A stretch of DNA of 64,000 nucleotides from an uncultured Chloroflexus sp. (GCF_937129525.1 NZ_CAKZNK010000112.1:26236-90235); one strand, 5' to 3'. Shown: positions 53,615 through 63,064, counted from the stretch's first letter. Numbers and translations are program-made. Notes: generated by a model from the letters alone, not told the origin.

Positions 53615-55204
53615 CTACCCGACACCAATCCCTTCGACCGGAAAGGGGGCCGGATTGGGGATCTCGACTCGCACTTCCAGGCCACCCCATGCCGACCGCC
53701 CAAAGTGCAGCGTCCCCCGCAACAGCGAGACTCGTTCGCTTATGCTGATCAACCCAAAATGCTTCCGCTCAGCCAGACCGGTCAGATCCGGCGGCATCTC
53801 CATGCCACGTCCATTGTCGGCCAGGCGTAGCATCACTCCCCCTGCCGATGTGCGCCGCACCTCAAGCTGCACCCGCGTGGCGCCAGCATGCTTGCGCACG
53901 TTACTCAGACCCTCTTGGGCGATGCGGAATACAGTCAGCTCGATCGTCTCTGACCAGCGCTCCAGCGGTTCAGCCAGATTGAGTTCAACGGCAATCCCGG
54001 TTTGCTCACTCCATTGACCCACCAGCGAGCGCAAAGCCGCTGCCAGCCCATGGCTATCGAGCGTAGGAGGGCGCAGATCGCTGCACATCTGGCGCAACAT
54101 CGCCACAACATCACGAATCCCGCGCCGAATATTCTGTAACTCGTTCAGGACGCTGGCTTGCTCAATCTCCTCCTCGATGTGCTCGATCTGATAGTTGAAG
54201 CTGAGCAGATCTTGAATCACCTGATCGTGCAATTCGCGCGCCAGCGCTTTGCGCTCGGCTTCGCGTTCGACAATCAACCGGTGATTGGCCTCTTGCAGCG
54301 CCTGGTTAAGCTGATCAAGCGCAGCCATCTGATCTTGCAGGCGTCGCACCAGTTCGCGATTGAGCGTATCCTGTTCGGCGAGATTGTCCTGGAGCTGGAG
54401 TTGCTGCTGCCGTAACGCTTCAGCTTGCTGCTGCGCCTGATAGTAATTTTCAAATGCCCAGATCAGCGGCGTCACCCGTTCCTGCCGCACTGAACCAACC
54501 ATTAGCTCAACAATTTCGCGCGGTGTCGTGCTGGCCGTGGCGCGCAGCGCGGCCTGGCGGCCCTGGTAGAGCACCAGCACACGATCGGTAATGGTGAAGA
54601 TCAGATTGAGATCATCACTGCTGAGAATAATCCCGGTGCCGCCGCCAGCCAGTTCACGCAGATGCTGCAAAACAAGCTGTTGCCGGGCAAAACTCAGCAT
54701 CGAGAGCGCCTCATCGAGGATTAACAGCCGCGCTGGTCGCGCAAACGCCCGTATGAGCGCAACCAGTTGACGCTCTTCATCGGTCAGCTCGCCGGCGCGT
54801 TGATGCGCCAGACTGCGCGGCAACGCAAACCGATCCAGCCACTGATAGGCAACCGTCGCCATTGCAGCCAGATCAAGTCGTTGTCGGCCCCGCTCACGAC
54901 CCAGGAAGATATTCGCCAGCACCGGCATTACATCAACCAGCAACGGCGTCTGGGGCACAAACTCGATCCCGCGCCGTTGCGCCGCCTGCGCCGTCCATGT
55001 CATCGGCGCACCCGCCAGCCACACCTCGCCGCTGGTAGGTGGGTATATTCCTGCCAGTGTCTGCAAGAGCACCGACTTGCCGGCGCTGCGCAAGCCAACG
55101 ACACCCACTATTTCGCCGGGGTACAGATCGAAATTGATCCCGCTCAAGATGGGCTTGGCCGCGAAAAAGGTATGAAGTTCGCGCGCGCTCAGCAATGGGA
55201 GCAT
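53615..55204 (-). CDS. Histidine kinase with ABC-ATPase input domain
   Basis: A 529-aa cytoplasmic protein, no membrane segment. Residues 5-240 are a single ABC nucleotide-binding domain of the sugar-importer type: Walker A GLRSAGKSVL (Lys43), Q-loop Gln85, Walker B RLLILDEALS (Asp164, Glu165). The signature position reads GELTDEERQ instead of LSGGQ, and the H-loop position reads ILSSDDL with no His. So nucleotide binding is likely but hydrolysis is doubtful. Residues 255-315 are a coiled coil. Residues 317-380 are a HisKA_3 dimerisation domain with phospho-acceptor His326 (ARELHDQVIQDLL). Residues 415-515 are a HATPase_c with N-box Asn435, DNGRG and GLISI. It converges on the REC-LuxR-REC gene. 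GGGGAG lies 9 nt before the ATG. Confidence 0.9.
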   Translation of the reverse strand: MLPLLSARELHTFFAAKPILSGINFDLYPGEIVGVVGLRSAGKSVLLQTLAGIYPPTSGEVWLAGAPMTWTAQAAQRRGIEFVPQTPLLVDVMPVLANIFLGRERGRQRLDLAAMATVAYQWLDRFALPRSLAHQRAGELTDEERQLVALIRAFARPARLLILDEALSMLSFARQQLVLQHLRELAGGGTGIILSSDDLNLIFTITDRVLVLYQGRQAALRATASTTPREIVELMVGSVRQERVTPLIWAFENYYQAQQQAEALRQQQLQLQDNLAEQDTLNRELVRRLQDQMAALDQLNQALQEANHRLIVEREAERKALARELHDQVIQDLLSFNYQIEHIEEEIEQASVLNELQNIRRGIRDVVAMLRQMCSDLRPPTLDSHGLAAALRSLVGQWSEQTGIAVELNLAEPLERWSETIELTVFRIAQEGLSNVRKHAGATRVQLEVRRTSAGGVMLRLADNGRGMEMPPDLTGLAERKHFGLISISERVSLLRGTLHFGRSAWGGLEVRVEIPNPAPFPVEGIGVG

Positions 55205-55371
55205 AGGCGCAACTCCCCAGGTGTTCGTGCCGATTGTTAACCTTACCTATCGCTATCGCGCGCAACCGATCCCGACCTGCGCGCAACGGTAGACTCGTCT
55301 TGCGATCAGACCGGGCGATTGCCGCTTCCTGCCTGCATCAAGAGCGAACAAGACAGTGCCCGGCGAGCCGC

Positions 55372-56394
55372 TCAACGCGCGCGCGGGAGATGCAACACCA
55401 GATGTTCAAGCGCCAGTTGCGGATTGACATTTTCGCGCAGTTGTTGACCGGTCATCACAATTTGCTGCCAGAAAGCCAGCGCCTCTGCCGGCTTCACCTG
55501 CCGCGCCAGCGCCGCCAATTCGGCCCGCCGATCAACGTTGGTTACCGCTTCATCACAACCAGCAGCAACATACACGACATCGCGCCACCAGCTCTGCCAC
55601 AACTCAAGCCATGCCAGCACCGTCTCTTGCTCGCCCGCGCGATATTCTTTGGCTCGCTGCTCGGCCCACTGTAGACCGGCGCTCAAATCCTGCTCGCGCA
55701 GCGCGATCAACGCGGCCAGTTGCTCGCGGCGAGCCGCCTGCGCCGTCTCATCGGCCAGCATCGTGATGGCCCATCCCACCCGACCGCCACTCCAGGCAGC
55801 CAGTTCAACGGCCCGCTCTGGCGTTGCCCCGCGCGCGCGCAACGCTGCTGCCACCTGCTCGCGCGACAACGGGCGCAATCGCAACACTCGACAACGCGAG
55901 ACAATCGTCGGCAGCAACTCGTTGCTATGCGCTACCAGCAACAGAGTCGCAAACTCCGGTGGCTCCTCAAGAGTCTTGAGCATCGCATTGGCCGCTTCTT
56001 CGCTGAGGCGTTCAGCATCGCGCAAAATCAACACCCGCCGCGCTGCTTCATACGGACGCAAGGCCAGATCACGCTGCCACTCACGAATCGTCGCGATCTT
56101 CAACTCTTTCTGTCGCGCTGCTTCATCAGCCTTCGCCGCCGCTGCCTGTGTCTCCATACCTGCCACCCGCACATCGGGATGATTACCCCGCTCAACCCGG
56201 CGACACGTCCGACATTGCAAGCAGGGATCGCCGGTCTGCCGCTCACAGGTCAAGGCCTGTGCCATACGCAAAGCCAGCAACGACTTACCTATCCCCGGCG
56301 GCCCGGTGAACAGGTAGGCATGCGCGACTCGATTGGCGCGGATATTGCTGCGCAACTGGGCAATTGCCCACTCGTGACCGTCCACATTCCACAT
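55372..56394 (-). CDS. holB: DNA polymerase III subunit delta' (clamp-loader)
   Basis: A 340-aa AAA+ clamp-loader subunit. Residues 1-45: MWNVDGHEWAIAQLRSNI, then HAYLFTGPPGIGKSLLALRMAQAL (Walker A Lys37). A zinc ribbon follows with C50, C58, C61 and C64 (the CLQCRTC segment). ATLLLVAHSNELLPTIVSRCRVLRLRPL is the sensor-1/SRC motif of clamp-loader subunits. The C-terminal 120 residues are the helical collar domain. It loads the sliding clamp at replication forks, with delta and tau. No clear Shine-Dalgarno before the ATG. Both neighbours are independent transcription units. Confidence 0.9.
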   Translation of the reverse strand: MWNVDGHEWAIAQLRSNIRANRVAHAYLFTGPPGIGKSLLALRMAQALTCERQTGDPCLQCRTCRRVERGNHPDVRVAGMETQAAAAKADEAARQKELKIATIREWQRDLALRPYEAARRVLILRDAERLSEEAANAMLKTLEEPPEFATLLLVAHSNELLPTIVSRCRVLRLRPLSREQVAAALRARGATPERAVELAAWSGGRVGWAITMLADETAQAARREQLAALIALREQDLSAGLQWAEQRAKEYRAGEQETVLAWLELWQSWWRDVVYVAAGCDEAVTNVDRRAELAALARQVKPAEALAFWQQIVMTGQQLRENVNPQLALEHLVLHLPRAR

Positions 56395-56461
56395 ACCGGC
56401 ACCGTAACCAGGGCACTTTTGATTAGAAGCGATCCGGTGCGTATCAGATCATCAACCCGAG

Positions 56462-57877
56462 TCAGGGCGCGGCGCGAAATGCCAGCACGGCATTGACTCC
56501 ACCAAACCCAAACGAATTCGACATTGCCACCTGTAAGTCGGCTCGACGGGCGACATTTGGCACATAATCAAGATCGCATTCCGGGTCGGGATGTTCAAGA
56601 TTAATCGTCGGCGGAATCAGGCCATGATGCAAGGCGAGGATCGTAGCCACCGCCTCGACAGCGCCAGCAGCTCCGGTAAGATGGCCGATCATCGACTTAA
56701 TCGAACTGATCGGCACACTATACGCATATTCACCGAACACATGCTTGATAGCTCGCGTCTCGGCAATATCACCTGCCGGCGTGCCGGTCGCATGCGCATT
56801 GATGTAATCAACCTGTTGCGGATCCAGACGGGCTTGCTTGAGCGCTCGCCACATTGCCAGCGCTGCCCCTTCCCCATTGGGATCAGGCGCGGTAACATGG
56901 TAGGCGTCAGCCGATACGCCATAGCCGATCAATTCAGCCAGAATCGGCGCGCCGCGCCGCTGGGCGCTGCTCAACCGTTCCAGCACCAGCACTGCCGCTC
57001 CTTCACCGGGCACAAAGCCGTCACGCCAGGCATCGAACGGACGCGAGGCTCGGGTCGGCTCATCGTTGCTGCGCGTACTCAGCGCGCGCAACACGCAAAA
57101 CGCGCCCAAACTGAGCGCCGTGATAGGCGCTTCAGCGCCACCGGCCAGCATCACTTCGGCATCACCGCGTCGAATCACCTCAGCCGCTTCGCCAATCGCC
57201 TGCGCTCCTGCCGCGCATGCCGTGCAGATCGAGGTCGTATATCCGCGCAGACCGAGCTGAATCGCAACCTGACTCGACGGCATATTGGGCAATGCCGCCG
57301 GAATGAAGAATGGGCTGATCTTCATCCCGCCACGCCGGATTAACGTCGCTGCCGCCTGCTCGACATCGGGCATCGACGTAGTGCCACTGGCGATCAGCAC
57401 ACCGATTTCATCTCGCGCCATCCGCTCAATCGGCAAGCGGGCATGCTCTACGGCCATCCGCGCCGCTGCGACCGCCATCTGGCCGGCGCGCGACATCCGC
57501 CGCGCCTCTTTGGCATCCATAAAGGCCTGCGGCTCAAAATCGTTGACCTGGCCTGCAAGCTGGCAAGGGTAATCGCTCGGGTCGAAAAAGGTGATCCGCC
57601 CAATGGCGCTTCGTCCAGCCGTCAACCCCGACCAGAACGGCTCAATTCCAACCCCAAATGGCGAGATAACCCCTATGCCGGTGACAACAATCCGTTGATC
57701 GGGCGGCTGTTGGTCGGTTGCTGCCATTTGTGGTTCGACCACCGGCTCGTCGGCCAGCACCTCGGCCAGCAATGCTTCGATCTGGGCTTCAATGGCTTCG
57801 TCCGGCACATGCTCTCGCACGAGACCGAGCAGTTCGGCCCGCAACGCTGCGCGCCGATCCAATGCTCGCGGGGTCAT
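56462..57877 (-). CDS. fabF: 3-oxoacyl-ACP synthase II with N-terminal extension
   Basis: A 471-aa condensing enzyme that elongates acyl-ACP with malonyl-ACP. The start at 57877 is set by GGAGG 7 nt upstream and an extended -10 (TGGTATAAT) 37 nt upstream. The KAS domain begins at about residue 62 (IVVTGIGVISPFG). The catalytic triad is Cys221 (TACAAGAQ), His in NAHATGTPAGD and His in SMIGHLTGAAG, with the usual Lys just before it. Residues 1-60 are an added helical region rich in Ala/Leu/Glu (LRAELLGLVREHVPDEAIEA), not found in standard FabF of about 410 aa. The extension is unlike acyl-carrier domains because it lacks the DSL serine; a docking role is possible but inferred. Confidence 0.93.
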   Translation of the reverse strand: MTPRALDRRAALRAELLGLVREHVPDEAIEAQIEALLAEVLADEPVVEPQMAATDQQPPDQRIVVTGIGVISPFGVGIEPFWSGLTAGRSAIGRITFFDPSDYPCQLAGQVNDFEPQAFMDAKEARRMSRAGQMAVAAARMAVEHARLPIERMARDEIGVLIASGTTSMPDVEQAAATLIRRGGMKISPFFIPAALPNMPSSQVAIQLGLRGYTTSICTACAAGAQAIGEAAEVIRRGDAEVMLAGGAEAPITALSLGAFCVLRALSTRSNDEPTRASRPFDAWRDGFVPGEGAAVLVLERLSSAQRRGAPILAELIGYGVSADAYHVTAPDPNGEGAALAMWRALKQARLDPQQVDYINAHATGTPAGDIAETRAIKHVFGEYAYSVPISSIKSMIGHLTGAAGAVEAVATILALHHGLIPPTINLEHPDPECDLDYVPNVARRADLQVAMSNSFGFGGVNAVLAFRAAP

Positions 57878-58265
57878 GACTTCCTCCCTGCATTTCAACC
57901 ATTCAAGCGTTGAATTATACCATGCGCCTGCCCTGGCTGTGGTATCATACTCGCCGGATAAACGGCAGGAAACGTTGCTCAGAGCCATCAACACGTCATA
58001 CGCGCCTGACAGCCTGCGCCTCTCGCCCTTTGCGACCGGCAAGCGGAAACGTTGGTCACGAGCGACCGGATCAGGCAAGCTGGCAATCCATTGCGGCCCG
58101 GACGCAACGAACATGCCATCATCACATGCGCATTCTGATCCTGGCCTGAGCGTGTCTCGTTTCCTGCGCGTAAGCAGCACACCCTGACAGTCAAACCGAT
58201 AACTGGTAATCTATGATGCGACCAAAGTTCTGGCTACTCCTCAATGTTGCCGCCACGGAGTCAGT
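57878..58265. other. Divergent promoter region between fabF and hisC
   Basis: About 390 bp. The fabF side has an extended -10 at 57922-57914. No -10/-35 pair is clear on the hisC side. Open frames across the region lack good starts and are judged non-coding. Confidence 0.5.
57914..57922 (-). promoter_or_regulatory. Extended -10 promoter element of fabF
   Basis: The reverse strand reads TGGTATAAT, a perfect TGn-TATAAT, 37 nt before the ATG at 57877. Confidence 0.55.
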
Positions 58266-59372
58266 ATGATGCCCGTTTTGCCCGGTCTCATTCGGCCCGA
58301 GATCGCCGATCTCGAAGCCTACACCCCCATCGTACCACTTGAGGTACTGGCTGAACGCCTCGGTCTGCCGGTTGAGCGCATCGTCAAACTCGATGCTAAT
58401 GAAAATCCTTACGGCCCTGCGCCGGCAGCGCTGACTGCCTTGCAGCAAACTGCCAGCTATCATATCTATCCCGATCCCGAACAGACCGCGCTGCGCGTTG
58501 CTCTGTCTACCTACACCGGGCGGCCTGCAACCGAGATTCTTTGCGGGGCCGGCGCCGATGAATTGATCGATTTGATCATGCGCCTCATCGTCAGTCCCGG
58601 CGATGCCATTATCGATTGCCCGCCAACCTTCGGCATGTACCGATTTGACGCTGGCATCTGCGCTGGACGGGTGATCAGTGTGCCGCGTCGCCCTGACTTC
58701 AGCCTCGATCTGCCCGCTATCGAGCAGGCCGCAGCTCAGGGCGCCAAAGCCATTTTCCTTACCGCTCCTAACAATCCAACCGGTAACCCGCTGCCCCGCG
58801 CCGATTTACTGCGCGTCCTCGCGCTCCCACTCCTGGTGGTGGTTGACGAGGCTTATGTCGAGTTTGCCGAACCGGGCAGACCGCCAATTGGCGCCAGCGA
58901 CCTCCTCGATCAATACGCCAACCTGGCCATTTTGCGCACCTTCAGCAAATGGGCCGGTCTGGCCGGTCTGCGGGTCGGTTACGGTCTCTTTCCGCACTGG
59001 CTGATCGAACAACTCTGGAAGATCAAGCAACCGTACAATGTCTCCGTTGCCGCTCAAGCGGCTGCGATTGCCTCGCTAACCGCAGTGACTGAGCTGCATC
59101 AACGGGTACAGGCTATCGTTGCCGAACGCGAACGACTCTTCGCCCGCCTGAGCGAGTTCCCGTTTCTGACCCCCTTCCCCAGTGTTGCCAACTTCATCCT
59201 CTGTCGGGTCGAAGGGCGTGACGCGCGTGAACTCAAGCTGGCTCTCGAACAGCGTGGTGTGCTGGTGCGTCACTACCGCACCCCTCTCCTCGATGGCTAC
59301 ATTCGCATCAGTGTTGGCACGCCAGACCAGACCGACGCTCTTCTCACAACCCTCGCTGAGGTGACCCGATGA
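58266..59372 (+). CDS. hisC: Histidinol-phosphate aminotransferase
   Basis: A 368-aa PLP enzyme converting imidazole-acetol phosphate to histidinol phosphate. CGGAG lies 6 nt before the ATG. Key motifs: [11 protein letters not shown] (N-terminal substrate region), APNNPTGNP (PLP Asn), [12 protein letters not shown] (PLP Asp and Tyr), [17 protein letters not shown] with Schiff-base Lys228, and the C-terminal [10 protein letters not shown] with the substrate-phosphate Arg. First gene of a compact cluster. Its stop overlaps the ATG of hisN by 4 nt. Confidence 0.95.
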   Translation: MMPVLPGLIRPEIADLEAYTPIVPLEVLAERLGLPVERIVKLDANENPYGPAPAALTALQQTASYHIYPDPEQTALRVALSTYTGRPATEILCGAGADELIDLIMRLIVSPGDAIIDCPPTFGMYRFDAGICAGRVISVPRRPDFSLDLPAIEQAAAQGAKAIFLTAPNNPTGNPLPRADLLRVLALPLLVVVDEAYVEFAEPGRPPIGASDLLDQYANLAILRTFSKWAGLAGLRVGYGLFPHWLIEQLWKIKQPYNVSVAAQAAAIASLTAVTELHQRVQAIVAERERLFARLSEFPFLTPFPSVANFILCRVEGRDARELKLALEQRGVLVRHYRTPLLDGYIRISVGTPDQTDALLTTLAEVTR

Positions 59373-60148
59373 CTGCATCGCTTGAACGCATGTTGACATT
59401 CGCTCGCCAGATCGCCGCCGAGGCCGGCCAGATCACGCTGCGCTACTTTCAGCAGGGCGTGACCGTTGAACATAAAGCTGATGAGTCGCCAGTGACGATT
59501 GCTGACCGGGAAGCGGAACGTTACCTGCGCGCCGCCATTGCCGCCGCCTATCCCGATCATGCCATACTGGGCGAAGAAGACGGTCTCACCGGTAGCGAGC
59601 AGGCTACCTACCGTTGGGTGCTCGATCCCATCGACGGCACGAAAAGCTTTGTCCGGGGCGTGCCGCTCTACGGGGTGTTGATCGGGTTACTCCGCGAAGG
59701 CGAACCGGTGCTTGGCGTGATCTACATTCCCGCTCTGAATGAGATGGTCGCTGCTGCGCAAGGCCTGGGCTGCGCATGGAACGGTCAGCCGTGCCGCGTC
59801 TCAACGGTTTCATCACTGAGCGAAAGCCTCGTGGTTGGCACCATCGCCCACGGCTACGAGCAGTATGGCCGGGCTGCTGCCTTTCAACGCATTCTTTCCC
59901 GCGCCCGATTATTTCGCACCTGGGGCGACTGCTACGGCTATGTGCTGGTCGCGACCGGGCGCGCTGAAGTCGCGCTTGATCCGGCAATGAACGTGTGGGA
60001 TGCCGCCGCGCTGCTGCCCATTTTGACCGAAGCCGGCGGCACGTATACCGACTGGAAAGGCCAATCAACTATCTACAATGGAGAAGGTATCGGCAGTAAC
60101 CGCCACGTACTGCCTGAATTGTTAGCAGTGATTGCCAGCGAGGAGTGA
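59369..60148 (+). CDS. hisN: Histidinol-phosphatase, inositol-monophosphatase family
   Basis: A 259-aa Mg-dependent phosphatase of the FIG/IMPase superfamily. Motifs: HAILGEEDG (metal ligands Glu69-Glu70), [20 protein letters not shown] (Asp86, Asp89), and [17 protein letters not shown] near the C-terminus (third metal Asp). [17 protein letters not shown] is the form seen in HisN rather than in SuhB. The ATGA overlap with hisC and hisB downstream support histidine synthesis (histidinol phosphate to histidinol). Confidence 0.9.
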   Translation: MTASLERMLTFARQIAAEAGQITLRYFQQGVTVEHKADESPVTIADREAERYLRAAIAAAYPDHAILGEEDGLTGSEQATYRWVLDPIDGTKSFVRGVPLYGVLIGLLREGEPVLGVIYIPALNEMVAAAQGLGCAWNGQPCRVSTVSSLSESLVVGTIAHGYEQYGRAAAFQRILSRARLFRTWGDCYGYVLVATGRAEVALDPAMNVWDAAALLPILTEAGGTYTDWKGQSTIYNGEGIGSNRHVLPELLAVIASEE

Positions 60149-60153
60149 TCGGA

Positions 60154-60480
60154 ATGAATGCCAACGAATATCAACACCTGGCGCTGCGCACCCTGGCAGA
60201 CGGGCTATCTTCTCGGGAACGCCTGATCAATGCTGCGCTTGGTCTTAACGGCGAAGCCGGCGAGTTTGCCGATACGGTAAAGAAACATCTCTTCCACGGC
60301 CATCCGCTCGATCGCGATGCCCTGATCAAAGAGTTGGGCGATGTGCTTTGGTATGTGGCTCTCGCCTGCGATACGCTCGATCTGTCAATGGAAGCTGTTA
60401 TGGCGGCCAATATCGACAAGTTGCGCCGCCGCTACCCGGAGGGATTCAGCAGTGAGCGAAGTCAACAGCGCAGCGAGTAA
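60154..60480 (+). CDS. MazG-like nucleotide pyrophosphohydrolase in the his cluster
   Basis: A 108-aa all-alpha NTP-PPase. ATG 60154 has GAGGAG 8 nt upstream; a GTG at 60145 is an alternative. The metal-binding motifs are [14 protein letters not shown] (ExxE) and [15 protein letters not shown] (ExxD), characteristic of MazG-like and iMazG enzymes. HisE (phosphoribosyl-ATP pyrophosphatase) belongs to the same superfamily, so this could act in the same pathway, but it lacks HisE-specific features I can recall, so I keep the general name. It is sandwiched between hisN and hisB and overlaps hisB by 29 nt. Confidence 0.85.
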   Translation: MNANEYQHLALRTLADGLSSRERLINAALGLNGEAGEFADTVKKHLFHGHPLDRDALIKELGDVLWYVALACDTLDLSMEAVMAANIDKLRRRYPEGFSSERSQQRSE

Positions 60481-61069
60481 CATCCGTCGCGCAACTGTCG
60501 AGCGCATAACCGGCGAGACGAGCATCTCGCTCACTCTTGCCATCGACGGTAGCGGACAGGTTGATGTGCAGACCGGAATCGGGTTTCTTGACCATATGCT
60601 GACTCTCTGGGCGCGGCATGGCTTGTTTGATCTTACTGTGCGCGCTCACGGCGATCTCCACGTTGATGAACATCATACCGCCGAAGATGTATGCATCTGC
60701 CTGGGGCGCGCTCTTGATCAGGCCCTTGGCGCTCGCGCCGGGATTGTCCGCACCGCCCATAGCTTTGTGCCGATGGATGAAGCGCTGGCTATGGTAGCGA
60801 TTGACCTGGGTGGACGCCCCTACTGTGTCGTGCAGGCCGATTTTGCCACGCCACGAGTCGGCCAGCTCAGCACCGATCTCATCGCGCACCTCTTCGAGAG
60901 CATCGCCTTCAACGGTCGCTGCAATCTGCACGCGCAAGTCTTCTACGGACGCAATGACCATCACAAGATCGAGGCCTTATTCAAAGCGCTTGGCCGCGCG
61001 CTTGACGCTGCGACCCGGTTTGATCCTCGTCTCGGTGGCGCGATACCCAGCACAAAGGGTGTATTATGA
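60452..61069 (+). CDS. hisB: Imidazoleglycerol-phosphate dehydratase
   Basis: A 205-aa Mn-dependent dehydratase, the monofunctional form. The start is GTG 60452 with GGAGGG 8 nt upstream, inside the end of the MazG-like gene. Diagnostic motifs: [34 protein letters not shown] (metal-binding His-x-x-x-Glu-His-His) and [21 protein letters not shown] (second HHK metal site), with C-terminal [11 protein letters not shown], the standard HisB ending. The fused phosphatase half found in enterobacteria is absent, consistent with a separate HisN. The stop overlaps the following ATG by 4 nt. Confidence 0.96.
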   Translation: MSEVNSAASNIRRATVERITGETSISLTLAIDGSGQVDVQTGIGFLDHMLTLWARHGLFDLTVRAHGDLHVDEHHTAEDVCICLGRALDQALGARAGIVRTAHSFVPMDEALAMVAIDLGGRPYCVVQADFATPRVGQLSTDLIAHLFESIAFNGRCNLHAQVFYGRNDHHKIEALFKALGRALDAATRFDPRLGGAIPSTKGVL

Positions 61070-62043
61070 TCGGGTTTGTGGCTGCCGCAGTGCTTAGCTT
61101 CGTGCCAGCGTTCATCTACGCCGCCATTGCCTACTGGCTTGACCGGTTTGAAAAAGAGCCGCGCCGATTGCTCTTCGGCGCTTTCCTCTGGGGAGCTTTC
61201 ATCGCCACCCTGGGCGCGATTGTCTGGACTGGACTGGCGCAGGCCTCGCTGGCAATTTTTATCGGCGAAGCCACGGCTGAAGTTGCCGGCACCACGTTGC
61301 TCGCGCCGCTAGTGGAAGAGAGTCTCAAGGGCATTGCCGTCGTGATCATCATGCTTGCGTTCCCCGAAGAGTTTGACTCGCGTCTCGACGGGATGCTCTA
61401 CGCGGCTATCACTGCGCTCGGCTTCGCCGCCACCGAAAATCTGCTCTACCTCTACTTCTTCGGCTATGCCGAAGGCGGGATGGGGGGCCTGTTGACCCTC
61501 TTCGTCCTGCGGGTTGTCCTGGGTGGCTGGAGTCACGCCGTCTACACTGCCTGGATCGGATTGGGGCTGGCAATGTTCCGGCTCCATCCCAATCGGATCG
61601 TTCGGCTGGTCTCACCCGCTGCCGGCTGGTTACTCGCCGTCTGCCTCCACGCGCTCCACAATACCATGGCCGTCTTCCTCGCCGGCGAACTCGGCATCAC
61701 CGGCCTCGGTTTGACCTTACTGGTCGATTGGTCGTCGTGGGTGGTGGTATTGGGATTGGTGATCTGGGAAATCCGGCGCGAGCAGCAACACATTGCTACC
61801 TACCTCGCCGAAGAGGTTGCTGCCGGGATCATCTCACCGGCCCATTACGCCGCGGCAAAATCGTTCAGCGGTCAGTTCCGCAATCGGCTTCGCAGCGTGG
61901 CCGCAAGCCGTTTTTACGAAGCTTGCGCCGAACTTGCGCATAAAAAGCATCATCTGGCTACCGGTGTCGGCAATCGGCGCGACACGATTGCGCGCATCCA
62001 TCAGCTTCGCGCTGAAATTGCCCGCCTGGCGCCACAGGTATAA
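61066..62043 (+). CDS. PrsW-family intramembrane metalloprotease-like protein
   Basis: A 325-aa protein with about eight membrane helices. The conserved residues of the PrsW/CPBP clan are visible: [11 protein letters not shown] (Glu-Glu), [28 protein letters not shown] (His) and CLHALHNT (His). In Bacillus PrsW performs site-1 cleavage of the anti-sigma factor RsiW, but most homologs have no known substrate. The C-terminal 90 residues are cytoplasmic and helical. It overlaps hisB by ATGA, so it is read from the histidine cluster although no metabolic link is obvious. Confidence 0.85.
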   Translation: MIGFVAAAVLSFVPAFIYAAIAYWLDRFEKEPRRLLFGAFLWGAFIATLGAIVWTGLAQASLAIFIGEATAEVAGTTLLAPLVEESLKGIAVVIIMLAFPEEFDSRLDGMLYAAITALGFAATENLLYLYFFGYAEGGMGGLLTLFVLRVVLGGWSHAVYTAWIGLGLAMFRLHPNRIVRLVSPAAGWLLAVCLHALHNTMAVFLAGELGITGLGLTLLVDWSSWVVVLGLVIWEIRREQQHIATYLAEEVAAGIISPAHYAAAKSFSGQFRNRLRSVAASRFYEACAELAHKKHHLATGVGNRRDTIARIHQLRAEIARLAPQV

Positions 62044-62163
62044 CAGCAACGTTCTCTGGTCATCGCTAGAGAGAAAACGATAGCCGGATCGCTTTCTACC
62101 AGATCGTGCCCATCTCTAACTGTTTGCGAGGAAAGAGGAAAAACTAACGCAGAGCATATCACA

Positions 62164-62207
62164 CTACACGATATTGACCGGAGAGAGAGATACACTCCAT
62201 CGTGTAG
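62164..62207 (+). terminator. Inverted repeat after the his-prsW cluster
   Basis: CTACACGAT (62164-62172) and ATCGTGTAG (62199-62207) form a 9-bp stem with a 26-nt loop between convergent genes. Weak terminator candidate. Confidence 0.35.
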
Positions 62208-62264
62208 CTGCAAGAGAGATTTAACCGATCCAGCGAATGGCCCACCGACGTGAGCAGGTTGCGC

Positions 62265-62843
62265 TCACTGACCAAGATGCTCGGCGATGCGATGGCGCGT
62301 GCGCCGGTACGAGCGGTGCGACAACTCAAGGAGCAATCGCTGTTCGGCCTGTACTCGTCGCCGCTCCTCTTCACACTGCTCGGTATGCGCAATCGCTGCT
62401 TGCAACTCGGCAGCCACCGCCTGAAGCTCCGCCATCGCCTGATCGACGAACAGCGGTTGGGGTTGGATCAGGCTCAATACTGCTGCCAGTCGCCGCAGGC
62501 TATTGAGCAAATCGGTCGCGGTCAGCGCGCCAGCCGCCGAGTCAGGCTCGAAGAGAGGCAGGTAAGGAGCATCAGCGCCGGCAAAATCCAACACTTGTCG
62601 GCGAACAGCGGCATACAATCGCTGCGCGCGCACTTCACACTCCCAGCGCTGCGCCAGTGCCGCCCGCCACGCAGCCAGCGTCGTCGCGCTCTGCTCTTGT
62701 TGCTCAACCAGAATCGCTCGCAGTTGTAAATGATGCGCCAATTCCTCTTCGGCAAAAGGCACCCGGTTACGCAGTTGATCGAGCAGTGTGATGATCTGAT
62801 TGAGAGGATCCAGGAGTGGTGTTTGCAGAGTAATAGCAGTCAC
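62265..62843 (-). CDS. Helical protein of unknown function
   Basis: The protein is 192 aa when started at GTG 62843, which has GAGG 6 nt upstream; a GTG at 62855 is also in frame. It is rich in Leu, Ala, Gln and Glu and predicted to be almost entirely alpha-helical with coiled-coil stretches (QLRNRVPFAEEELAHHLQL, MAELQAVAAELQAAI, CEEERRRVQAEQRLLLEL). There is no signal peptide, membrane helix or known motif. The reading frame and composition look coding. Function not assignable. Confidence 0.65.
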   Translation of the reverse strand: MTAITLQTPLLDPLNQIITLLDQLRNRVPFAEEELAHHLQLRAILVEQQEQSATTLAAWRAALAQRWECEVRAQRLYAAVRRQVLDFAGADAPYLPLFEPDSAAGALTATDLLNSLRRLAAVLSLIQPQPLFVDQAMAELQAVAAELQAAIAHTEQCEEERRRVQAEQRLLLELSHRSYRRTRHRIAEHLGQ

Positions 62844-63023
62844 CTCAGACCTCACGACATATAAAGCGGCGGAATTGCACTACCAATAATCGTAATCGAA
62901 CGGCAAAAGAGTTTCCATAGTACAACAGGTTGATTTTCGGTTAGGACTACCCTGCGCGCGCGGTAGTACCGTGCATCCAGTAATGCGCAGTGATCGTCAA
63001 ACCTGTAGCAAAGATGCGTTGCA

Positions 63024-63032
63024 TGCTACAAT
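63024..63032 (+). promoter_or_regulatory. Extended -10 promoter element
   Basis: TGCTACAAT (TGn-TACAAT, one mismatch) 33 nt before the ATG at 63065. Confidence 0.45.
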
Positions 63033-63064
63033 ACTGCCAGATTGCCGGCAGAAAGGAGTGAACG

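Noticed and set aside
57792..58187. Short overlapping frames in the fabF-hisC gap
   Set aside because: No start signal, no motif and overlap with promoter sequence.
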